Assembly (NCBI GenBank): GCA_035765415.1
Contig: DASTXR010000154.1
Location: 1-64,000 of the forward strand
Direction: 5' to 3'
Source: CADEED01 sp035765415
GTDB taxonomy: Bacteria > Pseudomonadota > Gammaproteobacteria > Steroidobacterales > Steroidobacteraceae
DNA length: 64,000 nucleotides
The notes beneath the pieces were generated by a model. It made no database searches. It saw nothing but the letters and a program-made list of their open reading frames with translations, and was not told the origin of the DNA. This document shows positions 24,444-33,468 of this stretch, piece by piece. Each line of letters begins with the position of its first letter. The first letter of the stretch is position 1. Made by a program: the position numbers and the translations under genes.

Positions 24444-25246
24444 AGCGGCAGCACGCGCGGCAGGTTCTTCTCTATGTCCTTGATGCGATCCTTGGGCGCC
24501 GGATGCGTGCTCAGAAATTTCGGCTGGCCTGCGCCGCCCGACGCGGCCGCCATCTTGTTCCACAGCGTGATCGCCGCACGCGGGTCGTAGCCGGCGCGCG
24601 CCATGAGCTCGAGGCCTATCTGATCCGCCTCGGATTCCTGGTCGCGACTGAACGGTAGCTGGAACGTGACCTCGGCGACCATGTTGGCGATGTTCGCCGC
24701 GCCTTCACCGACGCCTGTGACCGCGGCAGCGCCGGACAACACCAGCTGCTGCGCGTAGGCCCGCGACACCCGCTCGCGTGTGTGTTCGCGAAGCGCGTGC
24801 GCCACTTCGTGCGCGAGCACGGTAGCCAGCTCCGCGTCGGACACGTCGAGACCTTCGATGAGTCCGGAATAAACCATGATGCGACCGCCCGGCATGCAGT
24901 ACGCATTCATGTCCTTCGTCTTCTGCACGTTGAACTGCCAGTTCCAGGCCGCGGCGTCGCCGCGAAACGCCGGCGTCGCCCCTACGATGCGCCGCGCAAT
25001 GGTCGTAACGCGCGCCAGCTGCGCCTTGTCGACATTCAGCACACCTTTGTCGCGCGCCGCCTTGAGCTCGGCCTCGTAAGCCTCGGCAGCTCCCTGCTCG
25101 ATCGTGGCGCTTGGCACCAGCATCTGCTGCTTGCGGTCGACGCCGACCGCGCCTGCGCTGGTGGTTCGGACGGTCTCACATCCGCCGGCCAGGAGAAGGG
25201 CCGCGGCGACACAACCCATTAGTTTCATTCGGTTCATTGGCAGCAT
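24425..25246 (-). CDS. M48-family metalloprotease lipoprotein
   Basis: A 273-residue protein with a lipoprotein signal (AAALLLAGGC, Cys23) and an M48 peptidase domain. The zinc motif is HEVAH at residues 146-150, and the third ligand is supplied by the glutamates of DQESEADQIGLEL (204-208). It resembles the LoiP/YcaL type of envelope proteases that degrade misfolded outer-membrane proteins. Methionines 4 and 7 are alternative starts. It is convergent with the receiver gene and divergent from the TonB receptor region. Confidence 0.85.
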   Translation of the reverse strand: MLPMNRMKLMGCVAAALLLAGGCETVRTTSAGAVGVDRKQQMLVPSATIEQGAAEAYEAELKAARDKGVLNVDKAQLARVTTIARRIVGATPAFRGDAAAWNWQFNVQKTKDMNAYCMPGGRIMVYSGLIEGLDVSDAELATVLAHEVAHALREHTRERVSRAYAQQLVLSGAAAVTGVGEGAANIANMVAEVTFQLPFSRDQESEADQIGLELMARAGYDPRAAITLWNKMAAASGGAGQPKFLSTHPAPKDRIKDIEKNLPRVLPLYAQRG

Positions 25247-25639
25247 GCTCCGTACTCATGATCGCGCTAACAATCACCTTTTGCAGGCAAAGAAGTTAGG
25301 ACATGCGCGATTGTCGTGCAGGTTCCGGCCTACGAACAGCGCCCGGGAGTACGGGGAAGCTACTAAGGACCGCGAGCAATATCGGAGCCTGTGAACTCCG
25401 TCGCATAACGTCGCAAAAATCACACAGACGCTGATCAAAAGTGGGTGCACAATCGCCGCGGTCGATCTCACATATGCGAGTGAAAACATAGGCTTCACGC
25501 GCAATGATCCTGTAGCGCAACTACCGGTGTCATTCTTGTGGGGTAAAGCGCATCGGTGGCTTCTTAGTCGCGGCCGCCAATGCACACCGTTCACATGTTT
25601 CGTCCGCCTTGCTCAAGGCGCACGTCTGGAGGGACCGAG
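25247..25639. other. Intergenic region upstream of the TonB receptor
   Basis: 393 bases lie between the M48 protease start and the TonB-receptor start. It contains one copy of the LacI-type site (25519-25532), 107 bases before the ATG at 25640. The 5' part is AT-richer than its surroundings. No further gene or RNA is apparent. Confidence 0.65.
25519..25532 (-). promoter_or_regulatory. LacI-family operator (site 1 of 4)
   Basis: The sequence AACTACCGGTGTCA read on the minus strand is TGACACCGGTAGTT. It shares the 10-base core TGACACCGGT with three further sites at 31328, 32199 and 33469. It lies upstream of the TonB receptor, so the receptor is probably controlled by the LacI protein at 32275-33375. 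Confidence 0.65.
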
Positions 25640-28540
25640 ATGTCCGATTCGAGCAAAAAACCCGGCAAGCATGCCGACTTTTTCCGCGTAAGCAGCTTGT
25701 TGACTGCCACTGCCATCTGGAGCTTCGCCAACGGCGCGGCAGCTCAAGATGCCACACCCACTGCGACCGACACACCCGAAGGCGCGGAACAGATCGACGA
25801 AGTGGTCGTTACCGGCTTTCGCGCGAGCCTGAACAAGGCACTCGACGCCAAGCAGGAACAGGTAGGCGCGATCGACATGATCGTTGCCGAAGACATCGCC
25901 GACTTCCCGGATCTGAACCTCGCCGAATCGCTGCAACGCGTTCCCGGCGTCGTCATCGCGCGCGATGCCGGCGAAGGCCGACAGATTTCAGTGCGCGGCC
26001 TGGGCCCGCAATTCACGCGCGTGCGCATCAATGGCGTCGAAGCCATGAGCGCCAACGGCGGCACCGACGCCGCGGGCGGCACCAACCGCAGCCGCAGCTT
26101 CGACTTCAACACTTTCGCGTCCGAGCTCTTCAATACCATCACCATCCGCAAGTCCGCGGCTGCCGAGATCGAAGAAGGTTCGCTGGGCGCCACCGTCGAT
26201 CTGCGCACGGGTCGTCCGTTCGACTATGACGGTCTGACGCTGGTCGGCTCGCTGCAGGCCGGCTACAACGATCTCAACAGCGAGACGGATCCGCGCGCCA
26301 CGTTCCTCGTCAGCAACAGCTTCGCTGATGGCAAACTCGGCGCCCTGCTCTCGGTGGCCTACACCAAGCGCAATCTGGCCGACGAAGGCTCGAGCACGGT
26401 TCGCTGGATGAACGCCGGCAACCCGACCACGAACTGTCTCACCTTCGCGGCGGTGGCCGCCAACACGAACTGCTTCGGCCCCCTCGACCCTGCCTACCCG
26501 GCCACGGGTTCGCCGACGCTGGCGCAGATCAACAGCGCGTTCCGTCCGCGCATTCCGCGCTACGACAAATACGAGCACGAGCAGGAGCGCATCGGCGTCA
26601 CCACCTCGTTCCAGTACGCGCCGAGCGACGCGACCGCGTTGAACCTCGACGTGTTGTACGCACAGTTCGACGCCGAGCGCAGCGAAATCTTCCTCGAGAC
26701 GCCGATCTTCAGCACCGCCGGCAACGCGATGGGTGTCCTCAACCAGGGCATCAACGACGTGAACCCGGTGGCCGCGGAAATCGACGGCACCAACACGCTG
26801 GTCTACGGCGTGTTCAATGACGTCGACGTCCGTTCGGAAGCCCGCCTCGACGAGCTCTCCACGAAGTTCACGCAGGTGACCCTCGACGGCAAGCATTCGT
26901 TTACCGACACACTCGCGTTGAGCGCTCTGGTCGGCTTCGCCGAATCGAACCATGAAAACCCGGTGCAGACGACGCTGCTGTTCGATGCAATCGACATCGA
27001 CGGCTACAGCTACGACTACCGTGGCGACAGCCGCCTGCCGCTCATCACCTACGGCACGCTCAACACGTCCGCGCCGGGGCAATGGGCTCTCACGCAGATT
27101 CGCCTGCGCCCGCAGAGCACCATCAACAGCTACCAGACCGCCAATCTCGAGCTCGAGTGGGCGGCTTCCGACAACTTCACGCTGAAGTTCGGTCCGGACT
27201 GGAAGAACTTCGTCTACAGGACGACGGAACTGCGCCGTAGCAACGGCACCACGGCAAACATCGAAGGCACCATTCCGACCATCGCGAATGGCACCAACGC
27301 CCCGATCCCGACGTACAGCGAGATCACCACCTTCGGTGACGGCCTCGACCTGCCCGCGGGCAGCACGACCTCCTGGCTCGTGCCCGATGTGGCCACGGCC
27401 TATGACGTGCTCGACCTCAACAACCGCACTATCTACCCCCTCGGCACCCAGCCGGCGCTCGGCAACAACGCCGAAGTCGAGGAAGACGACCTGGGTGCGT
27501 TCCTCCAGGGCGACTTCTCGTTCGAACTCGGCGGCCGCACCCTGCGCGGCAACCTGGGCGTGCGCTACGTCGAAACCTCGCTCACCACCACGGGTTATGC
27601 CTACCAGACGGGCGGCCCGGTGCAGATCACGGTGGAAACGGATTACGACGACGTCCTGCCCTCGCTCAACCTGGTGTACGACATCAGCGATTCGCTGCTC
27701 GTCCGCCTGAGTGGCGCGAAGGTGATGACGCGTCCGAACCTGGGCAACCTCAGCCCCGGTGCGGCAGTCGGCGTGGCGGGTAACAACCGCACGGTCACGG
27801 CCGGCAATCCTTTCCTCGACCCGTTCCGCGCCAATTCGTATGACGCGTCGATCGAGTGGTACTTCGCGCCGGAGTCCCTGCTGTCGCTCGCGCTGTTCTA
27901 CAAGGACATCACGTCCTTCGTGACCAACGTGCGTTCGGACATCCCGTTCACGGGCAATCCGCTCGGCATTCCGGACAGCGTCGCGATCTCGGCCTGCGGC
28001 ACCGTCGCGGGTTGCAGCCCGGCGGCGCTCTGGGCGTTCACCGTCCCGACCAACACCGATGGTGGCGAGGTCCAGGGTTTCGAAATCAGCTACCAGCAGC
28101 CCTTCACGTTCCTCCCGGGCTTCTGGAGCAACTTCGGCACCATCCTCAACTACACGGGCGTGGAGTCCGAGGTGAACTACCTCAACTCGCTGGGACAGAC
28201 CGTGAGCGCCGACCTGGCGGGTCTTTCTGACTCGTCGTACAACGCCACGCTGTACTTCGACAACAAGGTCTTCAGTGCGCGCGTCGCGGCGGCCTATCGT
28301 TCCGAGTACCTGACGACCATCCCGGGTCGTGACGGCAACGACGTCGAAGGCACGGCCGACACGCTCAACATCGACTTCTCGTCCACCTACAACATCACCG
28401 ATCAGTTCTCCGTCTCGCTCGAGGCGCTGAACCTGACCGATGAAGTGCAGGACCAGTGGGTGGATTCGGTCGGTGACCGCCTGTCGTTCTACCACCACCA
28501 GGGCCGCCAGTATTACATCGGCGCCCGCTTCAAGTACTAG
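25640..28540 (+). CDS. TonB-dependent receptor (Caulobacter type)
   Basis: A 966-residue outer-membrane receptor. A signal peptide (VSSLLTATAIWSFANGAAAQ) is followed by the TonB box region EQIDEVVVTGF and the plug (LAESLQRVPGVVIARDAGEG, then RQISVRGLGPQFTRVRINGV). A 22-strand barrel ends in YYIGARFKY with the terminal aromatic residue. It belongs to the large receptors that carry oligosaccharides in carbohydrate-degrading proteobacteria. The start at 25640 has GGAGGG upstream; an in-frame ATG at 25580 would add residues without signal-peptide character. The LacI-type operator in its promoter and its place next to kduI/kduD suggest uptake of oligogalacturonides or related uronate oligomers (inference). 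Confidence 0.92.
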   Translation: MSDSSKKPGKHADFFRVSSLLTATAIWSFANGAAAQDATPTATDTPEGAEQIDEVVVTGFRASLNKALDAKQEQVGAIDMIVAEDIADFPDLNLAESLQRVPGVVIARDAGEGRQISVRGLGPQFTRVRINGVEAMSANGGTDAAGGTNRSRSFDFNTFASELFNTITIRKSAAAEIEEGSLGATVDLRTGRPFDYDGLTLVGSLQAGYNDLNSETDPRATFLVSNSFADGKLGALLSVAYTKRNLADEGSSTVRWMNAGNPTTNCLTFAAVAANTNCFGPLDPAYPATGSPTLAQINSAFRPRIPRYDKYEHEQERIGVTTSFQYAPSDATALNLDVLYAQFDAERSEIFLETPIFSTAGNAMGVLNQGINDVNPVAAEIDGTNTLVYGVFNDVDVRSEARLDELSTKFTQVTLDGKHSFTDTLALSALVGFAESNHENPVQTTLLFDAIDIDGYSYDYRGDSRLPLITYGTLNTSAPGQWALTQIRLRPQSTINSYQTANLELEWAASDNFTLKFGPDWKNFVYRTTELRRSNGTTANIEGTIPTIANGTNAPIPTYSEITTFGDGLDLPAGSTTSWLVPDVATAYDVLDLNNRTIYPLGTQPALGNNAEVEEDDLGAFLQGDFSFELGGRTLRGNLGVRYVETSLTTTGYAYQTGGPVQITVETDYDDVLPSLNLVYDISDSLLVRLSGAKVMTRPNLGNLSPGAAVGVAGNNRTVTAGNPFLDPFRANSYDASIEWYFAPESLLSLALFYKDITSFVTNVRSDIPFTGNPLGIPDSVAISACGTVAGCSPAALWAFTVPTNTDGGEVQGFEISYQQPFTFLPGFWSNFGTILNYTGVESEVNYLNSLGQTVSADLAGLSDSSYNATLYFDNKVFSARVAAAYRSEYLTTIPGRDGNDVEGTADTLNIDFSSTYNITDQFSVSLEALNLTDEVQDQWVDSVGDRLSFYHHQGRQYYIGARFKY

Positions 28541-28576
28541 TTAGACGGGGCGTCGCCCCGGAAGACTGATCGAGCG

Positions 28577-28609
28577 AATGGGGACAGAAGAAATTCTGTC
28601 CCCATTTTT
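28577..28609 (+). terminator. Rho-independent terminator / REP-like palindrome
   Basis: A perfect 13-bp inverted repeat, AATGGGGACAGAA (28577-28589) and TTCTGTCCCCATT (28594-28606), encloses a GAAA tetraloop and is followed by further T residues (TTTTTC). It begins 37 bases after the TonB-receptor stop and 26 bases before the next gene. The stem contains the GGGGACAGA/TCTGTCCCC motif common in REP-like elements, so it may be a domesticated repeat acting as terminator. Confidence 0.8.
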
Positions 28610-28631
28610 CTTGTGGCGGCATACTCCGGCC

Positions 28632-29588
28632 ATGAAGCTGCCCCTGACTCGCCGACAGATCATGCTTGCGGGCATCGCGTCCGCGCTGGCGCCCGCGGGG
28701 TCCGCGGAATCCGCGGCCGGCCCGGAGATCGAGCTGTGGCCGGGAGGCCCGCCGGGCGCGAAACGCGTGACGGTACGCGAGGAGATCATCGAAAGACTGC
28801 CGGATGGGCCGATGCGCGATCGCTTCGCGCGACACGTGACACGCCCGCTGTACACGTTGTTCCCGCCCAGGATCGCATTCAATGGCGTCACGCTGCTCAT
28901 CGTGCCGGGCGGCGGCTACGCTCGCGTGGTCATCGACAAGGAAGGCGTGGAGGCGGCCGAGTGGTTTGCCGAGCGTGGATTCGCGGCCGCGGTGCTGCGT
29001 TATCGCCTGCCTGCCGACGGCTGGGCGGACGGAGCAGACGCGCCGGTGCATGACGCGATGCGTGCGGTGCGCCTGCTGCGCGCACGCGCTTCGAGAGAAG
29101 GGGCGGCTTCGCGAATCGGGGTAATCGGCTTCTCTGCTGGCGGGCACCTGTGTGCCCGCCTGATCACCGAGCAGGGGCTCGCATACGCAAGACAGGACGC
29201 GGCCGACGAGCTCGCGGCGCGTCCGGACTTCGCAGTGCTCATGTATCCGGTCATTGCCACCACGGGCGCTCACGCCCATCCAGGCTCGGCCCAGCAGTTG
29301 TTGGCCTCCGGCGTCAGCGCTGCGGATCTCGAGCGTTACTCACCCCACCTCAACGTGCGAGGTCACGTGCCGCCGACCCTGCTCGTGCATGCCGCCGACG
29401 ACAGCAGCGTCCCGGTGGAGAATTCGCTGCTGATGTACGACGCCTTGCGCAAGGCGCGCGTGCGCAGCGAGCTGCACGTTTTCGACGTCGGTGGGCATGG
29501 CTTCGGACTGCGCAGCGTTGCCGGCAAAGACGTGGCAGTGTGGCCCACCTTGGTTCAGAACTGGGCAACCCACCTTGCAACACCCTGA
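28632..29588 (+). CDS. Exported alpha/beta hydrolase (acetyl-esterase type)
   Basis: A 318-residue hydrolase with a Tat-like signal (LTRRQIMLAGIASALAPAG). The fold has the oxyanion motif IVPGGGYARVV, the nucleophile in GVIGFSAGGHLCARL, the acid in VHAADDSSVPVEN and the histidine in DVGGHGFGL. This matches the BD-FAE/acetyl-xylan-esterase-like hydrolases in polysaccharide loci, so it may remove acetyl or other ester groups from plant glycans in the periplasm. The ATG at 28632 is used because it puts the twin arginine near the N-terminus. It lies just downstream of the TonB receptor but after a terminator, and its stop overlaps the esterase gene that follows. Confidence 0.8.
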   Translation: MKLPLTRRQIMLAGIASALAPAGSAESAAGPEIELWPGGPPGAKRVTVREEIIERLPDGPMRDRFARHVTRPLYTLFPPRIAFNGVTLLIVPGGGYARVVIDKEGVEAAEWFAERGFAAAVLRYRLPADGWADGADAPVHDAMRAVRLLRARASREGAASRIGVIGFSAGGHLCARLITEQGLAYARQDAADELAARPDFAVLMYPVIATTGAHAHPGSAQQLLASGVSAADLERYSPHLNVRGHVPPTLLVHAADDSSVPVENSLLMYDALRKARVRSELHVFDVGGHGFGLRSVAGKDVAVWPTLVQNWATHLATP

Positions 29589-31161
29589 ATTGGTCGATCG
29601 ACGGCGTCGCCGCCTGCTGGGAGCGGGCGCCGCTTCCCTGGCCCTGGCCACGATGGCGCCGCTGTCGCGCGCTGCACCTGCGGCACCGGTCGTTCGAACC
29701 ACGGCGGGGCGCGTGCGGGGCACGTTCGATGGCGACCTGCAGATTTTTCGCGGCATTCGTTATGGCGCCGACACCGCATCGCGCCGCTTCATGCCGCCTC
29801 TCGCGCCGGCGCCGTGGCGCGGAGTCGCGGACGCTCACGTATTCGGGGCGGCGAGCCGGCAGCCGGGCTCGGAGCCGAACCAGTCCGAAGACTGCCTGTT
29901 CCTCAACGTCATGGCGCCGCATGCCAGGCCTGCGCGCCCGAGCCCGGTCATCGTCTACATACACGGCGGCGCCTACTCGAGCGGCTCCGGATCGAGCCCC
30001 TTGTATGACGGTTCCGCGCTGTGCCGCCGCGGCGACGTCGTGGTGGTGACGCTCAACCACCGCCTCAGCCTGTTCGGCTATCTCTATCTACCCGGTTTCC
30101 CCGATTCCGGCAACGCCGGCATGCTCGACCTAGTGCTGGCGCTGCGCTGGGTCCGCGACAACATCGCGGCCTTCGGCGGCGACCCGGGCTGCGTCACCTT
30201 GTTAGGACAGTCGGGCGGCGGCGCGAAAATCGCGACGCTCATGGCCATGCCGGCCGCGGCCGGGTTGTTTCATCGCGCGGCCACCATGAGCGGCCAGCAG
30301 CTGACGGCCTCGGGACCGCAGCACGCGGCGGCCCGCACGCGGATGTTCCTCGACAAGCTCGGCGTGCCCGTGGAACGCGTGGCCACTCTCGCGGAAATTC
30401 CGCCGGCCGACCTGTTGCGCGCGATCGCGGGAACGGTGGACCCTTTCATCGGCCGCGGCGGCCTGTACATGGGCCCGGTGCTCGACGAACGCTCGCTCAC
30501 GCGGCATCCGTTCTATCCGGATGCGCCGCCGCAATCGGCCGGAATACCGATGATGATCGGCAATACCCGTGACGAAACCCGTTCGCTGATCGGTCGTGGC
30601 GACCCTGGCGTCTTCGACATCACTTGGGAAGCGCTGCCGCAACGGCTGGAGGCGGAAATGCGCGTCGATATTTCCGGGGCGCTGGTGGTCGCCGAATACC
30701 GGAAGTGGTATCCGCAATATTCTCCCGCCGATGTCTTCTTCGCTGCCACCACCGCCGGTCGTTCGTGGCGCGGAGCGGTGGTCGAAGCGGAACTGCGTGC
30801 CGCGCAGGGCTCGCCGGCGTTCGCTTACCAGCTCGACTGGGGTTCGCCGCAGGACGGCGGGAAATGGGGGGCGTTCCACACGCTCGACATTCCGCTGATG
30901 TTCGGCACGCTGACTGCGCGGGAGTCGCCGACAGGAGACGCCGAGGACGCGCGGCGCGTATCCGCGACCATGCAGCAGGCGCTGCTCGCGTTCGCGCGCC
31001 AGGGCGATCCTAACTACCCCGGGCTGCCGCGCTGGGAGCCCTACACGTTGCCGCGGCGGGCCACCATGGTTTTCAACGTCGAGACCCGGCTGGCTGACGA
31101 CCCGCGCGGACTCGAGCGCCAGCTTTTCGCCAAAGTTCCCTTTGTCCAGGCCGGGACATAG
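29575..31161 (+). CDS. Exported type-B carboxylesterase
   Basis: A ~528-residue carboxylesterase. The Tat-like signal VDRRRRRLLGAGAASLALAT lies close to the start. The catalytic serine is in LLGQSGGGAKIATL (about residue 212), the acidic residue in GNTRDETRSL, the histidine in AFHTLDIPLMFGT, and EDCLFLNV and VYIHGGAY are family strands. These enzymes hydrolyse carboxylic esters; in this locus a feruloyl, acetyl or methyl-ester function on pectin is likely (inference). The start is uncertain: the TTG at 29575 overlaps the preceding stop, and the TTG at 29590 would begin just before VDRRRRR. No strong ribosome site marks either. Confidence 0.82.
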   Translation: MQHPELVDRRRRRLLGAGAASLALATMAPLSRAAPAAPVVRTTAGRVRGTFDGDLQIFRGIRYGADTASRRFMPPLAPAPWRGVADAHVFGAASRQPGSEPNQSEDCLFLNVMAPHARPARPSPVIVYIHGGAYSSGSGSSPLYDGSALCRRGDVVVVTLNHRLSLFGYLYLPGFPDSGNAGMLDLVLALRWVRDNIAAFGGDPGCVTLLGQSGGGAKIATLMAMPAAAGLFHRAATMSGQQLTASGPQHAAARTRMFLDKLGVPVERVATLAEIPPADLLRAIAGTVDPFIGRGGLYMGPVLDERSLTRHPFYPDAPPQSAGIPMMIGNTRDETRSLIGRGDPGVFDITWEALPQRLEAEMRVDISGALVVAEYRKWYPQYSPADVFFAATTAGRSWRGAVVEAELRAAQGSPAFAYQLDWGSPQDGGKWGAFHTLDIPLMFGTLTARESPTGDAEDARRVSATMQQALLAFARQGDPNYPGLPRWEPYTLPRRATMVFNVETRLADDPRGLERQLFAKVPFVQAGT

Positions 31162-31327
31162 CATGCGGGGATTCCCTGCCATTGCCGCGGGGAAGTGGTG
31201 GCCGCAACCCCGGCGTCACCCGGAAATGCGAGTGAAATCTCAGTAGCGGAGCGCGTTTGCGCGAACAATAATGTCCTTACCTCAAATCGACGATATGACA
31301 TGCAATGTCCACTCGAAACATTGAAAA

Positions 31328-31341
31328 TGACACCGGTTTCC
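31328..31341 (+). promoter_or_regulatory. LacI-family operator (site 2 of 4)
   Basis: TGACACCGGTTTCC lies 50 bases before the TTG start of the FAH-type hydratase gene. It is identical over 15 bases (ATGACACCGGTTTCC) to the site before kduI. A promoter-like TATATAAC follows directly, placing the site where a repressor would block RNA polymerase. Confidence 0.75.
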
Positions 31342-31390
31342 CTATATAACACCGGCTGCTGCCGGGCGCTAAATAAAGAAGGTTCATAAA

Positions 31391-32221
31391 TTGGTTTCCG
31401 TTGTCTCTGACCTCGCGTTCGACGCCAAGGTGGTCGCCGCCGAATTCGTCAAGGCGCGCCGTTCCGCTGGATCGTTGACGCAATACCCCGGCCCGCTGCC
31501 CACCGACCTCGATTCCGCATATCGATGCCAGGACGAGGCGATTTCACTGTGGGGCGACTCCATTGCCGGCTGGAAAGTCGGCTGGATCCCCGAGCCGCTC
31601 AGCCAGAAGTTCGGTGCGCAACGCCTCGTAGGACCGATTTTCAGTCGTTCGATCCTGCACACGAATGGCGGTGCCCCGGTCGAAGTACCGGTATTCGCCA
31701 AGGGATTCGCCGCGATTGAGGCTGAATTCGTGGTCCAGCTCGCCAAGGATGCGCCGGCCAACGTCACCGAGTGGACCACCGAGACCGCCCGGCGTTTCGT
31801 CAAAGCGATGTACATCGGCATCGAAATCGCGAGCAGCCCGCTGGTCAACATCAACGATTACGGCCCTGCGGTCGTCGCCAGCGATTTCGGCAACAATTCC
31901 GGCCTGCTGCTGGGCGCTGAAATCGTCGACTGGCAGACACGCAGCCTCGAATCGCTCAATTGCGAAACCCGCATCGACGCCGGCGTGGTCGGCCGCGGTG
32001 GCGCGGCTGCCGTCAGCGGCGGTCCGCTGGCCGCCCTCGCCTTCGCGCTGCGCTGTAATGCGCGCCGGGGCAGGCCGCTGCGCGCCGGGGACTTCATCTC
32101 CACCGGCGCCGCCACCGGTGTCCACTCGGTCGCCGCGGGACAATCGGCCGAGGCAATTTTCACTGGCGTCGGCAGCCTGAAATGCATCACGGTGCCCATG
32201 ACACCGGTGCCAGTCCGCTGA
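31391..32221 (+). CDS. 2-keto-4-pentenoate hydratase/FAH-family protein
   Basis: A 276-residue cytoplasmic enzyme of the fumarylacetoacetate-hydrolase superfamily, MhpD/HpaH type. The metal-binding E-x-E is in FAAIEAEFVVQL, a further acidic ligand in YIGIEIASS, and the C-terminal signature is RAGDFISTGAATGVHSVAAG. Members hydrate or decarboxylate 2-keto-enoates or cleave 2,4-diketo acids. In a uronate locus it may act on a 2-keto-3-deoxy sugar acid, but the substrate cannot be read. The start is a TTG at 31391 preceded by GAAGG. A LacI-type operator lies 50 bases upstream. Confidence 0.78.
   Translation: MVSVVSDLAFDAKVVAAEFVKARRSAGSLTQYPGPLPTDLDSAYRCQDEAISLWGDSIAGWKVGWIPEPLSQKFGAQRLVGPIFSRSILHTNGGAPVEVPVFAKGFAAIEAEFVVQLAKDAPANVTEWTTETARRFVKAMYIGIEIASSPLVNINDYGPAVVASDFGNNSGLLLGAEIVDWQTRSLESLNCETRIDAGVVGRGGAAAVSGGPLAALAFALRCNARRGRPLRAGDFISTGAATGVHSVAAGQSAEAIFTGVGSLKCITVPMTPVPVR
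32199..32212 (+). promoter_or_regulatory. LacI-family operator (site 3 of 4)
   Basis: TGACACCGGTGCCA, the most symmetric of the four sites (six of seven base pairs self-complementary around CCGG), lies at the 3' end of the hydratase gene, 63 bases before the lacI ATG. It would let the LacI protein control its own gene. Confidence 0.65.
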
Positions 32222-32274
32222 TTGTTAGAGGACATACCTGCCCCAGCCGCGTCCGCTTCCGTACAATCCCCACC

Positions 32275-33375
32275 ATGACACGCACCCGGAAAAATGCCGC
32301 GGGCAATCGCGGCGCGCCCAAGGTGCCGGTCCCTGCGAAGGTGACCGGCATAAAGCCCGGTCGCAATGCCACCATCAATGACATCGCGCGTCTCGCCAGC
32401 GTCTCGAAAAAAACCGTCTCGCGCGTCATCAACCAGTCGCCACTCGTGCAGGAAGCGACACGAGCGCGCATCCAGGCGGTCATCGACAAGTTTGGCTACG
32501 TTCCCGATCCGCAGGCGCGCGGCCTGGCGTTCCGCAAGGCGTTCCTCATCGGGTTGGTCTACGACAACCCGAACGCGCAATACATCGTGAATCTCATGGA
32601 AGGCGCGCTCGACGCCGTGCGCAACTCCGAATACGAAGTCGTCGTGCATCCCTGCGATCGCAAGAAGCCGGACTTCATCACCGGCGTGCGCCGCTTCGTC
32701 GAGCGCCAGAAGTTGCGTGGCGTCATCCTGCTGCCGCCGGTATCGGAGAACGACGAGCTCACGCGAGCGCTCACCGCCGCCGACTGCTCCTACGTGCGCA
32801 TCACCTATACGCAGCTCGACGATCCTTCGCGCATTGTCATTTCCAACGACCGGCTCGCGGTTGCCGAAGTCGCGAACTACCTCGTTTCGCTGGGCCACAA
32901 GCGCATCGGCTACATCGCCGGCCCTCCTGGCTTCCGTTCCGCCGTCGAACGACTCGCGGGCTTTCGCGAGGCGTTGGCCGCGCGCGCGGTGCCGTTCCCC
33001 AATGAGCTCATCGTCGAAGGCGGTTACACCTACGAGTCGGGTGTCGCCGGCGGCGAAAAACTGCTGGCGCTCAATCCGCGGCCCACCGCGATTTTCGCCA
33101 GCAACGACGAAATGGCCGCGGGCGTCTATCGCGTGGCCAATCGTCTCGGTCTGTCGATCCCCGGCGATCTGTCCATCGTCGGTTTCGACGACGGTCCGCT
33201 CGCGTCGCGCCTGCTGCCCTCGCTCACCACCATCCGGCTGCCGATTCGCGAACTGGGCCGCCTGGCCGCTAACAAGATCCTGCATCCCGAAGCCGCCGGC
33301 GGCACACATGCCATGGTGACGCCGCTCGAGCCGCACCTCGTCATCCGCGACTCCTGCCAGCCGCCCCCGCGATAG
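32275..33375 (+). CDS. LacI-family transcriptional regulator of the uronate locus
   Basis: A 366-residue regulator. A 35-residue basic lead precedes the HTH (ATINDIARLASVSKKTVSRV, then INQSPLVQEATRARIQAVID). The hinge 'FGYVPDPQARGLAFRK' follows, then a periplasmic-binding-like effector domain with LIGLVYDNPN and GFDDGPLASRLLPSLTTI. It is a repressor released by a sugar-acid ligand, probably 2-keto-3-deoxygluconate or a diketo precursor by analogy with KdgR-type LacI proteins (inference). It starts at the ATG at 32275. Four shared palindromic sites mark its probable regulon: TonB receptor, hydratase, itself, and kduI-kduD. The N-terminal tail is longer than usual for LacI proteins. Confidence 0.87.
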   Translation: MTRTRKNAAGNRGAPKVPVPAKVTGIKPGRNATINDIARLASVSKKTVSRVINQSPLVQEATRARIQAVIDKFGYVPDPQARGLAFRKAFLIGLVYDNPNAQYIVNLMEGALDAVRNSEYEVVVHPCDRKKPDFITGVRRFVERQKLRGVILLPPVSENDELTRALTAADCSYVRITYTQLDDPSRIVISNDRLAVAEVANYLVSLGHKRIGYIAGPPGFRSAVERLAGFREALAARAVPFPNELIVEGGYTYESGVAGGEKLLALNPRPTAIFASNDEMAAGVYRVANRLGLSIPGDLSIVGFDDGPLASRLLPSLTTIRLPIRELGRLAANKILHPEAAGGTHAMVTPLEPHLVIRDSCQPPPR

Positions 33376-33407
33376 TTTCGCGGACTTTCTTAACATGTTG
33401 ATGTACG

Positions 33408-33425
33408 ACGCCGCTTCGGCGGCGT
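33408..33425 (+). terminator. UUCG-tetraloop hairpin after lacI
   Basis: The perfect stem ACGCCGC / GCGGCGT around a TTCG loop lies 33 bases after the lacI stop. The C(UUCG)G tetraloop is very stable, but no T-run follows, so it may be an mRNA end-protecting structure or a weak terminator separating lacI from kduI. Confidence 0.45.
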
Positions 33426-33468
33426 TCACGAGTGGCCGAAAGCGCCTGGCCATAGGCAGCACTTTCCA

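Noticed and set aside
25988..28498. 836-codon open frame antisense to the first TonB receptor
   Set aside because: It mirrors the receptor codons (GC-rich third positions keep the opposite frame open), has no domain or ribosome site, and the receptor has full family motifs.
33408..33425. Strong Rho-independent terminator between lacI and kduI
   Set aside because: The UUCG hairpin lacks a T-run, so only a structural or weak terminator role is given.
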